From: Amanita rubescens
Lineage: Eukaryota > Basidiomycota > Agaricomycetes > Agaricales > Amanitaceae
NCBI GenBank assembly: GCA_015039365.1
Contig: WION01000302.1
Coordinates: 1 to 62,753 of the forward strand
DNA: 62,753 bases
Direction: 5' to 3'
A program made the translations under genes and the position numbers. How positions within the stretch are numbered: position 1 is the first letter of the stretch; every line of letters begins with the position of its first letter. This document shows positions 1 through 11,730 of this stretch, one piece after another. The notes beneath the pieces are model-generated. The model did no database searches. It was not told where the DNA came from and saw only the letters and a list, made by a program, of their open reading frames with translations.

Positions 1-1740
1 CCATTTTCGTCAGTAATCTATTTCACCCAGGCGGACCTTATCCCCATTTCCCATCAATCAGGTTTACATCTGAAATTCGTATGGACGCGGATCGTTATCT
101 TGCGTTCGTGACACGCCTCGGACGTAACTCGCTTCGTGACTACTTAGTCTGTTTATTGTCGGCCCGTCTGAGAACCCTGCACCAGGGCCCCACCGATTCG
201 AGGGTCCTTGCCAGAATTTCTGGTCGAAGCGCTTAGGGTGAAGAAATGCGAGAGAATGGAGAATGGAGCTTTTGCGTCTCTCGAATTAACGAAAGCACCA
301 CAACCCCCCAAACCATCTAATCAAGTGGATCCAGTATAATTGTGCATGGGCGCGAGCGTGCGATCAGCTTCGTTTCCGAGTTTCATTCGATGTCGCTGTA
401 ACTTGAACTAGACGTGACCGCCACTAGTACGCGTACTGTAACAAAATCGGTCAAAGGGTGCACATGATGCATTTCAAAATCATACATACCCTTGCCCAAA
501 TTATTGACCAAGACACTGTCTGTTACTACGGTTGCCAAATATCAGAAAGGTTAGGGTTACTACTTAATATGCGCACGTCGGACGGTGAGCATGTAGTGTT
601 CGCTTAGATCGTGAATGAACATGATACATTCATATCCCAGCCTCCTGCCCCAGAAAAACTCTTTTTTTACTCAAACAGACGCGTAGTCATTGGAATAGCA
701 ATTTCACGAAAAGAAAACGACAAACTGTCGCTTTCGGATATAGAAACGAGTCCAGAAGGTTCTTGCGTTTGGCCGCCTTGGTATTCGACTGACGCTCCGA
801 TCAATTACCGACTCCAGTAATACCAGGCGCAGTAGTGTCGTACACCTACGCTTACATGTGTGCACGCGCATAGTGAGTTTTATTCATATTTGGGTGCGGT
901 TCGTGCAGGCAGAAGATCACAGAATGCAGATGAGATGAAGACATGACGACTTGTGAATGTCATCCGGTCCATAAAAGATATGTATGGAGAATCAGGCTCA
1001 TGCGAATGCACCACTGAGTCATAACTATGAGCAGAAATGTCTTTAGGATAACATTCCGTCGCAGCTAATCTCTTCCTGCTTCGAGTTGAATTCCTAGCTG
1101 AGCCTGAGAGTGATGTCACACACGTGACACGAGTCCAGTCAAAACTTCCCTCTTTCACTTCCTCTGCGCTCAGCGCAACTATAATGTCGGCATTGGAATA
1201 TCATTTATCTAACGCCAAAGCCGGATATGAATATTGCTATCGAAGCGATACACAGTGCCTATCCGTCAGATGTCAACGATTACGTACCACTAGCTGACTT
1301 GATGGTAGGCATGTCATTCTCTGTGATTTCTCGCGATTAATTGACTTGGAAAACATCAGGCTGCTTATATTTGGGGTGTGGTTGAAGACGAAACCACGGT
1401 ACATCAAATGAATAGGCATTGTGAAAGTTGAGAATGAACCTATGCCACCTTGCTGCGGTTATATGCTATTTCGTGACCATTAAGCTACCGTCACAACCCT
1501 AAGCCCTTATGTGATAGGCATCCGAGTCGAGCATGGCGAGATAAATACAAAGGGCAGCAATGGGACGCCCACCAAGGACCATGTAGTAGACATCAGCACA
1601 GAGAATCTGCAACGGTAAGATACTTCCACTGGGACAGGTAGTCATTCACGCCGGTTATAAGACTCAAACAAATCTATTCTTCTTTCACTGTAGTAAACTG
1701 ACAAGTGAGAACTAGACGTCAACACATCTCGTCTTCTCTT
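1..1740. other. no gene recognised; repeat-derived DNA
   Basis: I see no supported gene. Positions about 420-570 reappear in reverse complement at about 45,785-45,940. Positions about 890-1,150 are diverged relatives of 20,890-21,150. The stretch around 1,470-1,515 resembles the sequence downstream of secreted-protein copies 5 and 9 (about 17,045 and 27,400). It is therefore flank of the duplicated unit rather than unique DNA. Confidence 0.5.
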
Positions 1741-2660
1741 CAACCCGCTATGTCTGGCCCGAAGTCCCTTGCCCCTGTGACGGGTTATTCAATCTTCCGT
1801 TCTGAATCGATGATTCAAACCCACCTGTTACGTAATACTACTCCTGTTGGAGAATTAGAGGTGTTCAGTTACTTTTCATTATCGGGGCCATTTTCCCGTT
1901 GATTAATATCAACCGAGTACCCAATGCCTAAGAAAAGAAACCGAGAAACCGCCGGAGAATGCGGGAGAAGTAGTAAACATCTGCACAAACCGGGCTGTGC
2001 AGTCAGCCGCGCAATCTGATGAGCAAAAGAATCGGATCAGGGTTGGCGCATGCATGCTTGACGGCAATTTTTCGTACATGTTTACTTTGCTCGATACTAC
2101 CTTGTTCGACGGGATTTCACGAGTGTCGGTCTCTGCAGTCATAAATGAAATAAATAGCACAATTTCCCATCTAATTTCATTCGCTTTCCCTTTTGAATAT
2201 ATTTTAATTTGGATGAACTGAGATACGCACAAAGACACAAATTCCATAACCAATTCAACAAGAAGCACGTTTGAGACGATAAGACTGGCGTCGTTTTCTT
2301 GTGTCCTACGTCGTCTCGGCCCGGCATTACAACACTCAACAAAGTGTAATGCATTCCAGTCTGATTCGAACCCATTTTCAGGTCCGGTCACGGATCGGAT
2401 AAACACTAAGCACACCAATATCGATTAATTTCACTTTTGGGATAATTTCATTACTTACTTAAGCGACTGCAGAGGTGGCTGCGCACAAATTCCATAGCCG
2501 ATCTGGTGAGTTACATCAAAGGGTGAAACTATTGCCCACGCCATCTCCGGTTCATCGGAATCCATGATTTTGGGATGGTGAGATTGCTGTCAGCTTATGG
2601 TGCATCCATTGTGTCGGCTTATCAAGGTTTAATGGAAGCCGTTGGAAGCCGTCTTCTAGT
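1740..2660 (-). repeat. gene-less copy of the secreted-protein unit flank
   Basis: The block at 1,900-1,950 matches the distal promoter flank of copies 1 and 2 (a GATTGATATCAACCGAG-like stretch followed by GTAAGAAA; compare 9,716-9,750). The 2,180-2,330 part matches the far-upstream flank seen at 23,430-23,510. No exon of the secreted protein is found on the lower-coordinate side where a minus-strand gene would lie, so the gene has been lost. Confidence 0.5.
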
Positions 2661-3299
2661 CGGAGAAAAAAGGTTGTCCAGTTCCGATCTTTTTTTTTAC
2701 TTGCACGGCGTAGAAATCCCATAGACCATTTATATTACAGGTACGACAGACTGCACACGCCCTCTCAGGTGACTTTGCGACAGCAAGACGGTGGGGAGCT
2801 TCTTGCGAACATATCGCATGCCCGCTTTGCAATTGCTTGACATATTACCTTGCTAGATAGGTTACCTGGTACAGCGTATGTCCGTGTAACTCTGCAACTA
2901 TTGTATAAGTGAATGATTTCTCGGTACGTACCGATTGATTTCTTCCTTAACCCGACTCGGAGCAGGTAGATGGAGCTTGGCTGGGGCGACTTTCAGTTAT
3001 CGCATAGTATGTGTTGAGGCAGGTACAAAGCAAGAGGCATTGTAAGGCCTAAGATAAAGACAGGATGACGTGTCAACCGGTGTTGAGTGTGGAGCTGGGA
3101 TTCTGGCTTATGCGAGCTGTGCAGGCAAATCGACGAGTAGAAATACTTCCATAGTTATATTCCATCACAGTTGGCTTTTTCCTGGCAGCAGGCTGCGTTG
3201 GCCAGTTCAGATTGTGTTTTGGAGGGTGTTACGGACCGTGACGAGAGTGACAGTGACTTCGGCTCCGAGTGCGGCATTGATATTGAACTCTATTCTTCG

Positions 3300-3960
3300 C
3301 ACCTCTACATCTTATCCTATTGACATGTCTTGTCGATGCCAAGTCGACAAGAGTGCGAAATGGACAACCTCTGTCACCATCCTTCTGTGTCGGCGTCGGA
3401 CAAGGCAGGGCTACCTCGGCTCGGACGATATCCCACGCACTCTGACATGTCCTTATCTCGTCCCCCGACTCCGATCAACGACAAGTTCGCGCCGGCCCCA
3501 GGACAGCAGCACGTCATTTTGTCTCCCATTTGAATTGCATCACCGTGCACAACAAATATCCCTCCATCAGATGACATGCCCACCAGCATCCGCCTCGTCA
3601 CCGCTCCCACTTTCTCAGGACCAAGACAAAGTGATTCCTGGGAAGCCGTCAAACTGAAGCATCGTTGATGCGTTAGATCTGCCATGATCATTGATGCAAT
3701 GATTGGGGCACGTGTATCCCGATGGACAGATGTAGCATAAGTTACCAAATCCGGATTCGGGAGTAAATACATACACGACTTGCCTCATGTTGAACCCTCT
3801 TACCCCCTTTAACACCATACCGATGCGTGGCGTTGATCCGTGCGGGGACGATTGCGCGGTGATGTGAAAACCCGAAAAGTACCCGTTTCGCTTCCCCAGG
3901 TAAGGTACATTATATATATATGCAAGTAAGTTACGTAGTCCCTGCAATGGGCTTGGCAGC
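3300..3960. repeat. duplicated segment shared with 23,755-24,540
   Basis: The same order of similar blocks occurs at 23,755-24,540 in the same orientation: a stretch around TCTTGTCGA, one around GACATGCCCA, one around GAAGCCGTCAAACTGAAGC, and the CCCTTTAACACCAT block. Several open frames cross it, but none has a recognisable domain or convincing start, so I treat it as non-coding or decayed. Confidence 0.5.
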
Positions 3961-4049
3961 AGGGCTGTGTCCGGGAACTAATAGCTTGCCTATGACAGGC
4001 ACAAGAACCTGAGCGTGCGATGACTCGGATTCACAACATCATCACATTG

Positions 4050-4205
4050 AGATGTTAAATAATGGTAAGTGTGTAAGTGAAATATTCGGGAGCTTCGATT
4101 ATTGCGTTGAGACCAAGGAAAATAATGGTATAGGCATAGTCCCTCTTGGCTGTTCGCGACAGCAGCGAAGCGGATTGCTAATCTCAAGCCGCAAGATCCC
4201 GGCCA
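4050..4205 (-). pseudogene. relic of secreted-protein exon 1 (copy 8-like)
   Basis: The plus-strand sequence from GTAAGTGTGTAAGTGA through the next 130 bases is a diverged copy of 25,085-25,210, which encodes the C-terminal part of exon 1 of copy 8. The reading frame is broken, and no start codon or downstream exons survive. The flank beyond it (4,330-5,340) also follows the flank of copy 8 (25,470-26,670), including one upstream element at 4,349-4,376. This looks like an old duplicate of the whole copy 8 unit. Confidence 0.6.
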
Positions 4206-4329
4206 CTCAGAGACAGTCATGTGCACGTTTGTGCACGTCTGGTTCGGAAGCTACGATTAGCCGGCGCTGTGATACGTTTCGCAGGATGCAGGAACTTCTG
4301 TCCGATCGTTCAAAACCTACCACTCACAT

Positions 4330-5340
4330 AGCGTGAGTGTCGTTAACCTGCCCTGACCGCTCACCACTCGTATTGGCAAGCTTAGGGATATCTAAATATC
4401 AGCTCTTGAACCACGTGCAAGTGTCGTGCTTAACTTGGGTTTGTCACAAAGCTTCATTAATGCGACCCTCGTGGCCTTTTCCCGCCTTCATATTGTAACG
4501 GAGCACAAAATTCGTAGGAAAAACACTGTAAACATGTGAGCCAAGCGTCTTCTACACCCGCGTCAGGCGTTCCGATGCACAAAACAATAGTCTATGGGGC
4601 ATGCATTAGGTCCCTCAGATGGGATTGGAACGATAAAACCGCTCCCAACTTCTTGGGTCGTAGATGTGCCTCATCTTCTGTGCCCGACGTTACCTCACTT
4701 AAGAAGGTTTAATGTATCTCAGCTGTTTCCAATTAGAGAAACTTACATACGAATCTAATTTTGTTCACTTTCCCTTTTGGGTATATTGTATTTGCATGAA
4801 CATACGCGGAAGAAGCTCAAATTCGATCTCAAGTCTGCTGTCAACGTCTTGAGGGCGTGCCTCACGTCTGCTTTGCTTTCTTACAGCACTGAATAAGGTC
4901 CAATACGTGTCAGATCCATTCTGTAGATATTTTCCAGTCGAAGTAAATATAAATACTGTCGTGAGAATCTTCGTCGGTCCACCGCTTACTTGGTACCCGG
5001 TGTCTGATCAAAAGTAGCGATAGATATTGAACGTCGACTGAACTTACTGATGAGATTAAATGTAGCAGTGGCTTCAGTCCGATCGGAGCATGGGCCGCCG
5101 AGCTGACTGGGGTCAGTCGCTTCCATCTGCACTCAGCCTTGGTCATCGCACAGAAGGAGGTGTCGATCAACAAACGAGCTCAAAGTGGAGTGATGGTTAT
5201 CGACTAGAAGTGAATATCACAGTCGGCCCGGAGGGCGCCAGTGATGGGATTTTTTTTTTAAGATAACGGATGGGGTAATCGATGAGGAGAAGCTGTGAGG
5301 GTTGTCAGAGAGTTGGGATGATGGATCTGATCCCGAGGGC
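4330..5340. repeat. flank duplicated with 25,470-26,670
   Basis: Shared blocks in the same order are the CCCTGACCGCTCACCA element, the TTGAACCACGTGCAA stretch, the TTTCCCTTTTGGGTA block and the GTCAATATGTGTCAG-like block. I see no gene. The open frame at 4,910-5,173 (minus) has no recognisable domain. Confidence 0.5.
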
Positions 5341-5901
5341 AATTACTTTATTTCTTTGAATTTTGCTCGAAGCGAAGTTTCTTGTGTCGACTTATAACGG
5401 TCAAAAACAGAATGTGTGATAATTGACCGCTGGTGATGCGGACGACGATGTTCCCACAACCCATGCACGTCAGCCCATGATAGCGACACATCACAGGCAG
5501 CGCGAATTACGGACGCCACAGAGGGAATACGCTGAGTTCCTATTAGTGCTATTTATAATAAATGCTTTGCAGAAAGGTTTGGCACGAACTTATTCATAAC
5601 TCCATCCCCTTTAACACCATCCGAGATGTAGCATGGCGATTTTGATCCGTGCAGCAGGTGATGGACCCGTTTTACTTATCCGAACCTAACCGAGATGAGC
5701 CCTTACAGCGGCCTAGGGTTAATTTGAACGTCGGATGACTCCTACTCATTCATTTCTAGCCCTCAAACCCACGCATCATGAATGAAACAGGAACAGGACA
5801 TTGGAATTGCACGAATCACGAAACCGTACTAGTACAACAAACTTTCGAATGATCTCGTAAGACTACATGACATCAACACATCGAAACGCCCATTGCCTCG
5901 T

Positions 5902-6426
5902 TTAATACTTGCACCAACCGTCGCTCTCGGTGATGTAGTCAAGAAGTCCAGAAGGTTGCGTCTGGCCACCCTTGTTGATAGCAGTGTTAGAATAGTGGCA
6001 TGTCTTGTACATAGAGCAAGTAAGATCCGGGCTGCCATTCTGTGCAAATCCGTCAGAACGCGTCGACTTGGACAAAAAACGGAAAGACAGCTGACCTTGC
6101 CATTGACATCGTGGTAAGCTAAAAGAAATTTAGTATCATACATATTTCCAAGTGGGAATTGGCTTACTGTTGACGAAGTTGCAGCCAGCGACAGCATTGC
6201 ACTTGAGGAAACAATCTACAATCACGAATAAACATCGAGTGAAAGAAGATACGGAGAGCACCTTACCATAGATGGTTGGGACGAGTGTATAGGTGAGATA
6301 GTCGGAAGCCTCAGTAGCTCCGTTGAGATTGAGGAAAGTGGGATAGTAGAAGCTCCTCTTTGCCACCGTGGCCGCCGAGGCAGCAGAAACAGCGGAGAGA
6401 GCGAGGATGAGCGAAGAGAAGTGCAT
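5902..6426 (-). CDS. small secreted six-cysteine protein, copy 1
   Basis: Four exons: 6426-6267, 6215-6168, 6118-6096 and 6039-5902, together 369 nt and 122 residues. Residues 1-18 are a clean signal peptide (MHFSSLILALSAVSAASA) followed by VAKR, a likely Kex2 processing site. The mature part carries six cysteines in the pattern DC-x3-C-x5-C, then TYHDVNGK, then LTC-x5-C, a GGQTQP motif, and a final DGWCKY. The family resembles fungal 'fruit-body-specific' secreted proteins; its function is unknown to me. All introns start GT and end AG and keep frame. A TATA-like box lies about 70 bp before the ATG. Read as coding because exon sizes and frame are kept in ten of eleven copies. Confidence 0.87.
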
Positions 6427-6494
6427 TGCGAAGATAGACTGTAGGTGAATGAATCTGAAGACGCAAGTCTGAGTTTGACCTTGCACGCACCAGG

Positions 6495-6750
6495 TTAAAT
6501 ACCTCTAATGTTTATGTTTTGTTGTCGTGACTGCCTGACCGCTCCCCACTCAAATCGGAAAGCTAGGAACATGCAAATGTCGTTTCCTGAACATGTGTTC
6601 AAGTCTGTAAAGCCCGTTTTGCCGGCCTTGGCATGCATTTCAAAACTCCTGGGTCTTCTCTCCTGAATGAACGATCGTTCAAAGCCCACTGGTTACGTAT
6701 CAAAGATCGTGACGTTAGGCTGCCCTGACCGCTCACCACTCTTATTGGGG
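6495..6750 (-). promoter_or_regulatory. promoter of copy 1: TATA-like box and paired elements
   Basis: A TTAAATA box (TATTTAA on the coding strand) lies at 6495-6501. Two related elements follow: CTGACCGCTCCCCACTC at about 6,533-6,558 and CCTGACCGCTCACCACTC at 6,721-6,750, roughly 190 bp apart. Confidence 0.6.
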
Positions 6751-6799
6751 AGCCACTAATTTATGTACCTTACAGATAACAAGTTTCGAAATTCCATTC

Positions 6800-8455
6800 T
6801 CTGCAACCATTTTGGACATATTTGCCTTGATTGAAATCAACCGAGGATCAAACGCCGGCGGGACAGCGCCAAGACGGTTGTCGATTTCCTCTGGCAGTAG
6901 TTCGGTACTCATTTCTTGCGGAGTGAGACGTCAGCTTCTTGGAGTGGTTCCAGCAAACTTGGCAGTATTGGTTGTCGAGTCGCCGTTGCCAGGTCGTGAA
7001 ATAGTATGTAGTACTTGATCACACCCAGAATATGGCAGGGGGACCATGTAGATTGAGCAGTCTGTAACGCAGATAATATACTAAGATCCGGAGAGAGCAA
7101 GATTGCCGTTGGAAGAGCATGCTAGCATGAAGGGCTGACTTGAGTTTTGTCGGAGGCGATGCCGCTGTCCGTCACGCGTCACGCACGAAACCACCCGGTT
7201 ACGCGTCACGGTTCCCAAACGTGCCAGTCGAGAAGCAGGTTAGTGAACCAACCACTTCAAGGGTACAAGGAGTTGAAATCGAAATGGGTGACTGAAGATG
7301 ATGCAGAACGACGTGTGCACGTCGGCGCAGGATAGTGACATGTCACAAGCGAGGCGACGGTGTCAATATTGAACGCAGACGAGGTATTCGTCATGGTGAT
7401 GTGGAAGATCGAAACGAGGAAGACAATTCCAGTCGACATCTCAGAGCGGAAATGTGACCAGGGTGCCAAGCAAACCCTGTTCAATTTGCCGGTCATCTTG
7501 AAGTAGATATATATCCTCCCACGCCCCAGCCTTCTTCTCGACAGTAAGGTCACCCTCTTCTCTTCCTTAAATGCTCTGATCAGGAAAAATTGCTGTAAAA
7601 ACCCCTTCCGCAGTGACGCAAAAATTTTGACACCGAAATTCGTGTCAATCATGCTCACCAGAGAATCAGGATGTCAAAAATCAAGGTGACGTGGAGACCA
7701 GCAGCCGTTTATGATGGAGCGCCTGCCTTAGGTGAGCGTACCCTGAAGATCGACATGCAGCGATGCCTCAACGTCAACAATCGTATTCTGTCGCAGCCAT
7801 CTTCTTTCTGAAGTAGTTTGTGCAGGTGACAGATCGAACAATATGCCGCATCATCTGACAGACGATTACCCAATTTCGGTGTCAACAAACGTGGGTCATC
7901 ACTATTTACTGTTAACAGTTAGTAACTTAATAATATACAGGGAATGTAGCTTATTTAAATAGCTTCAGGGTTTTCGTGACCGAAGGAAAGGTTATACGTC
8001 ACTATGGTTCCCAAGGAAATGTCACTGCTAACGCTGATCGCCGGAAATCAAGATCGCGGTCCACGATGACATACTGCCAGAGCGTGTGGGATAATGGATG
8101 CTCCGAAGATTGCCAATATTCGGCAAAGCAGCATGAGCGTAACACATGAGATTAGGCTACTCACGATTTCAGCAGACTTGCGAGTACTCACCGGCAGGGA
8201 GTACTCTATTGTTTCATAAATAACTCTTTCTGTCCCCGGTTCGTCGCGCCGAATTTTGGTAACAATCTTTCCATAATGAACTCACTTTCATGTCCTCCCG
8301 CGGCACTCAGGTCGATGCGCACATTACCGCCTAGTGTGAGCAATCCGGGATGAACTTGAAACCGAGGTGCGACGTCGACGCATCAGCGTATATGAAGGAA
8401 AGGCGTTACGATTAGATAAATGGGCATATGTTTCCGAATCAAAACCCGAAATAGC
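6800..8455. other. no gene recognised between copies 1 and 2
   Basis: The near part (6,800-6,880) is distal promoter flank of copy 1 and contains the ATCAACCGAGGATCAAA stretch seen at 9,722. The remainder has short open frames on both strands without recognisable domains, start context or conserved splice sites. I annotate nothing else here. Confidence 0.4.
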
Positions 8456-8771
8456 CGGACAAAGCATTCACAACTCCACACCCCTTTAACGCCACACCGA
8501 TATGCAGCATTATTGGTTTGATCCGTCTGAATAGTATGATGTAGCACACGAAAAGCTTGTCCAATAGCTCAATGGACAGTAAGGAGTTGAAGGCGGGCTT
8601 GAACGTCCGACACATTCATTTCTTGTCCTTTGATCATGCGTCATCATTGGAATACGAACAAGAGTACACTGAAATTGCACGAATCACGAAACCCAACTAG
8701 CACAACAAGAAAAACCTTTTCAAGGCGTAAAAGTACACGACATCAATATATGGAATCGCCCATCGCCTCGT

Positions 8772-9276
8772 TTAATACTTGCACCAACCATCGCTCTCGG
8801 TGATGTAGTCAAGAAGTCCGGAAGGCTGCGTCTGGCCACCCTTGTTGATAGCAGTGTTAGAATAGTGGCATGTCTTGTACATGGAGCAAGTAAGTTCCGG
8901 GCTGCCATTCTGTGCAAATCCATTAGAACACGTCGACTTGAACAAAAAAAGTAAAGAAAGCCGACCTTGCCATTGACATCGTGGTAGGCTTAAAGAAATT
9001 TAGTATCATACTTATTTCTAAGTGGGAATTGGCTTACTGTTGACAAAGTTGCAGCCGGTGACCCCATTGCAAGCGAGGAAACAATCTACAATCACGAATA
9101 AACATCGAGCGAAAGAATGTATAGCCAGCACCCTCACCATAGATAGTTGGGACGAGCTTATAAGTGAGATAATCAGAAGCCTCGGTAGCTCCGTTGAGAT
9201 TGAGGAAAGTGGGATAGTAGAAGGCCGATGCGGCAGTAGCAGCGGTGAGAGTGAGGAGGAGCGAAGAGAAGTGCAT
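8772..9276 (-). CDS. small secreted six-cysteine protein, copy 2 (no propeptide)
   Basis: Exons 9276-9138, 9085-9038, 8988-8966 and 8909-8772 total 348 nt, 115 residues. Exon 1 is 21 nt shorter than in copy 1: the signal peptide ends in SASA and runs straight into FYYPTF, so the dibasic VAKRSF-type stretch is absent. All six cysteines, the TYHDVNGK motif and the DGWCKY end are kept. The first intron begins GTGAGG instead of GTAAGG, as in copy 9. The frame is intact. Confidence 0.86.
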
Positions 9277-9339
9277 TGCGATGGTAAGACTAGTAGTATC
9301 TGAAGACTCGAGTCTGAGGTTAACTTCGTACGCGCCAGG

Positions 9340-9597
9340 TTAAATACCTCTGTTGTTTATGTTCTTCTGTTGTGACACCCTGGCCGCTCACCACTTGTAT
9401 GGAGAATTAGGAACATATAACTATCGTCCCTTGAACATGTGAAAGCCGCGCGCAACGAATCTGCGAGTCCCGTTTTGTCTGCGTCGTGCTGCATTCCAAA
9501 ACACCTGGATCTTCCATCCTCAGTGAATGATGCACCGGTGACGTAGCGGAGATTGTGACGTTAAGCTCCCCTGACCGCTCACCACTCGTATCGGGGT
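9340..9597 (-). promoter_or_regulatory. promoter of copy 2: TATA-like box and paired elements
   Basis: TTAAATA lies at 9340-9346, with elements at about 9,378-9,402 (CTGGCCGCTCACCACTT) and 9,568-9,597 (CCTGACCGCTCACCACTC). Confidence 0.6.
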
Positions 9598-9739
9598 GCC
9601 ATGAATCTTTAAAGGTCGTTTCTATTTGAACTGTATGCAAGCTTCGTGCCTAACAGATTACAAGTGCCGTACGAAGTTTCTTTGTCCGCGATCATTGTCG
9701 CCCATTTCTCCCCTGGATTGATATCAACCGAGGATCAAA

Positions 9740-10555
9740 GGCGTAAGAAAACGGGGTAGAAATAATTATAACTTCGGGAAAACGCACGTGAAGGGGAAAC
9801 AGTGCGGTGCAATGGAGCGGCACACTCAGACACGCACTGTCTGATCCGATGAGGATAATATAGGTTACCCTGTGTCACCTGGAGATGTGCCTCTCATTGT
9901 CACGTAGTTATTCAGTACGACCGCTTTCAATTTCTTCCGAACATCGCTTTCTTCATTTCATTCGAGACGGTAAGGCCCACTGGGAAGGATTGAATCAATT
10001 GACCGCTGAGCCACATATCCGGAGTCTTGGCTCTTGGCTTGGGTACGTACATTCCTGTGATGACATACACTTGGCCAGACGCAGAACATAACTGTGGAAC
10101 CAGGTACTCAAATGACATAGATAGATAGTAGGGTTCAGAGGGAGCGAAGTTCGTCGCCGAAATAACACGACGACGGTCGACGTGGAAGGTTCATTTACGG
10201 GCTTTTCCGGATTACATAATTGTATTTATAGGGAAACATGCCAAAATACAGCTGGAAGGCGCCCAGTTTACCAGCGCTGCGGCGCTCTTCTCGTTGGTGT
10301 ACCATCATTTATTCAATTACCTTTTCCGTACCACATCGCTTCTGTGAGAACGTGCAGAATTTTCAAAATGTCTCGGACTGAACCATGATTTGTCTGCGAT
10401 CTCCCTGATTCCCGAACTAAGTGTGCAAGTAAACATTGACGTCGTCCAATAATAGGTCTTCGAGGCAGTCCAATAATTTATGATGTATACATAAGTCCGA
10501 GTTGTAGAACAAATCTCTATCTACCTTGCGTCATTAAGTAGCCTTCGACATACAA
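9740..10555. other. no gene recognised
   Basis: Short open frames only; none has a domain, a signal peptide or matching splice sites. The segment sits between the copy 2 and copy 3 units. Confidence 0.4.
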
Positions 10556-10880
10556 CTTTACATATACACTAACGAAATCAGTCAAACAGTGCGCGTGACG
10601 CATTTAGAAACGATGAATTGGTCAAGTTAGGAAAGAGTTTGCTGCAGGACACGCTTTTGTTGACTCAGACGACTAGGTTCGGAGAACCAATCCTGCTAAG
10701 GCTGTTTAGTCACAGGTTTTAAGGCCTTGTATGAGCATGGCGCAAAGTTCAAAGCCCAACTCAAAAAACACTCCGTTTTACTCGGACACATGGATAGTCA
10801 TTGGTAATAGCGAATTCACGAACGACAAACTTGGACAAAGTACGTAGGACTACACAACATCATGAAACCCTAGATCCCAT

Positions 10881-11403
10881 TTAATACTTGCACCAACCAT
10901 CGCTCTCAGTGATGTAGTCAAGAAGTCCAGAGGGTTGAGTCTGGCCACCTTTGTTGATGGCAGTGTTAGAATAATGGCACGTCTTGTACATAGAGCAAGT
11001 AAGTTCCGGGCTGCCATTCTGTAAATCCATTAGAACGCGTCGACTTGAACAAAAAAAGTAAAGAAAGCCGACCTTGCCATTGACATCATGATAAGCTAAA
11101 AGAAATTCAGAATCGTACTTATTTCTAAGTGGGGATTGGCTTACTGTTGACAAAGTTGCAGCCGGAGACCGCATTGCAAGCCGTGAAACAATCTACAATC
11201 ACGAATCAACATCGACCGAAAGAATATACTGCTAGCATCTTACCGTAGATAGTTGGGACGAGCTTATAAGTGAGATAGTCCGAGGCCTCAGTGGCTCCAT
11301 TGAGGTTCAGGAAAGTCGGATAGAAGAAGCTTCTCTTAGCCACCGTGGCGGCTGAGGCAGCAGAAACAGCGGTGAGAGCGAGGATGAGCGAAGAGAAGTG
11401 CAT
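10881..11403 (-). CDS. small secreted six-cysteine protein, copy 3
   Basis: Exons 11403-11244, 11192-11145, 11095-11073 and 11018-10881 total 369 nt, 122 residues, in frame. Signal peptide MHFSSLILALTAVSAASA, then VAKR and SFFYPTF. The second cysteine block reads CNAVSGC, and the end is DGWCKY. Intron 3 is shortened near its 3' end (it reads GGATTTACAG where other copies have GGATTTGCACAG), but the AG acceptor and frame are kept. The closest relative is copy 4, its tandem partner. Confidence 0.86.
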
Positions 11404-11463
11404 TGCGAATGTAAGACTAGTATCTGAAGAAGCGAGTCTGAGGTTGGCTTCGTACGCGCCAGG

Positions 11464-11730
11464 TTAAATACCTCCAGTGTTTATGTTTCTACTATTTTGA
11501 CGCCCTGGCCGCTCACCACTCGTATTGGTCACAGGAACGCCTCCATATCGTTTCTTGGTCTCGTACTCAACAAGTCAGTAGGCCCCGTTGTTTGCGCATG
11601 GGATCCGCCCTGTGGTATGTTTCACCAAGTCACTCGATCTTCGTCTTGGCTTCATCATTCAAAACCTACACGTTATGTGGCTGAAAATGTTACGTTAAGT
11701 TGCCCTGACCGCTCACCATTCCTGCTGGGG
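11464..11730 (-). promoter_or_regulatory. promoter of copy 3: TATA-like box and paired elements
   Basis: TTAAATA at 11464-11470; elements at 11,501-11,528 (CCTGGCCGCTCACCACTC) and 11,701-11,730 (CCTGACCGCTCACCATTC), 200 bp apart. Confidence 0.6.

Larger units (their letters stand above)
5580..6800. repeat. copy 1 unit, directly repeated at 8,455-9,740
   Basis: The gene, its promoter pair and its 3' flank (a block with CCCTTTAAC followed by TTGATCCGT) recur in the same orientation at 8,455-9,740. The two units differ in exon 1 length, because copy 2 lacks the Kex2 stretch. This is a dispersed or tandem duplication with moderate divergence. Confidence 0.6.

Noticed and set aside
2755..2800. 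Possible tRNA or small RNA in AT/GC-alternating spacers
   Set aside because: No cloverleaf, B-box or internal promoter could be drawn; checked by eye on both strands.
3070..3657. 195-codon open frame on the plus strand
   Set aside because: No domain, composition of a shadow frame, overlaps other frames, and its equivalent in the duplicate at 23.8-24.5 kb is not open.
9022..9303. Plus-strand frame over copy 2
   Set aside because: Antisense shadow of the secreted-protein gene; the same shadow recurs over other copies because the sense strand is conserved.
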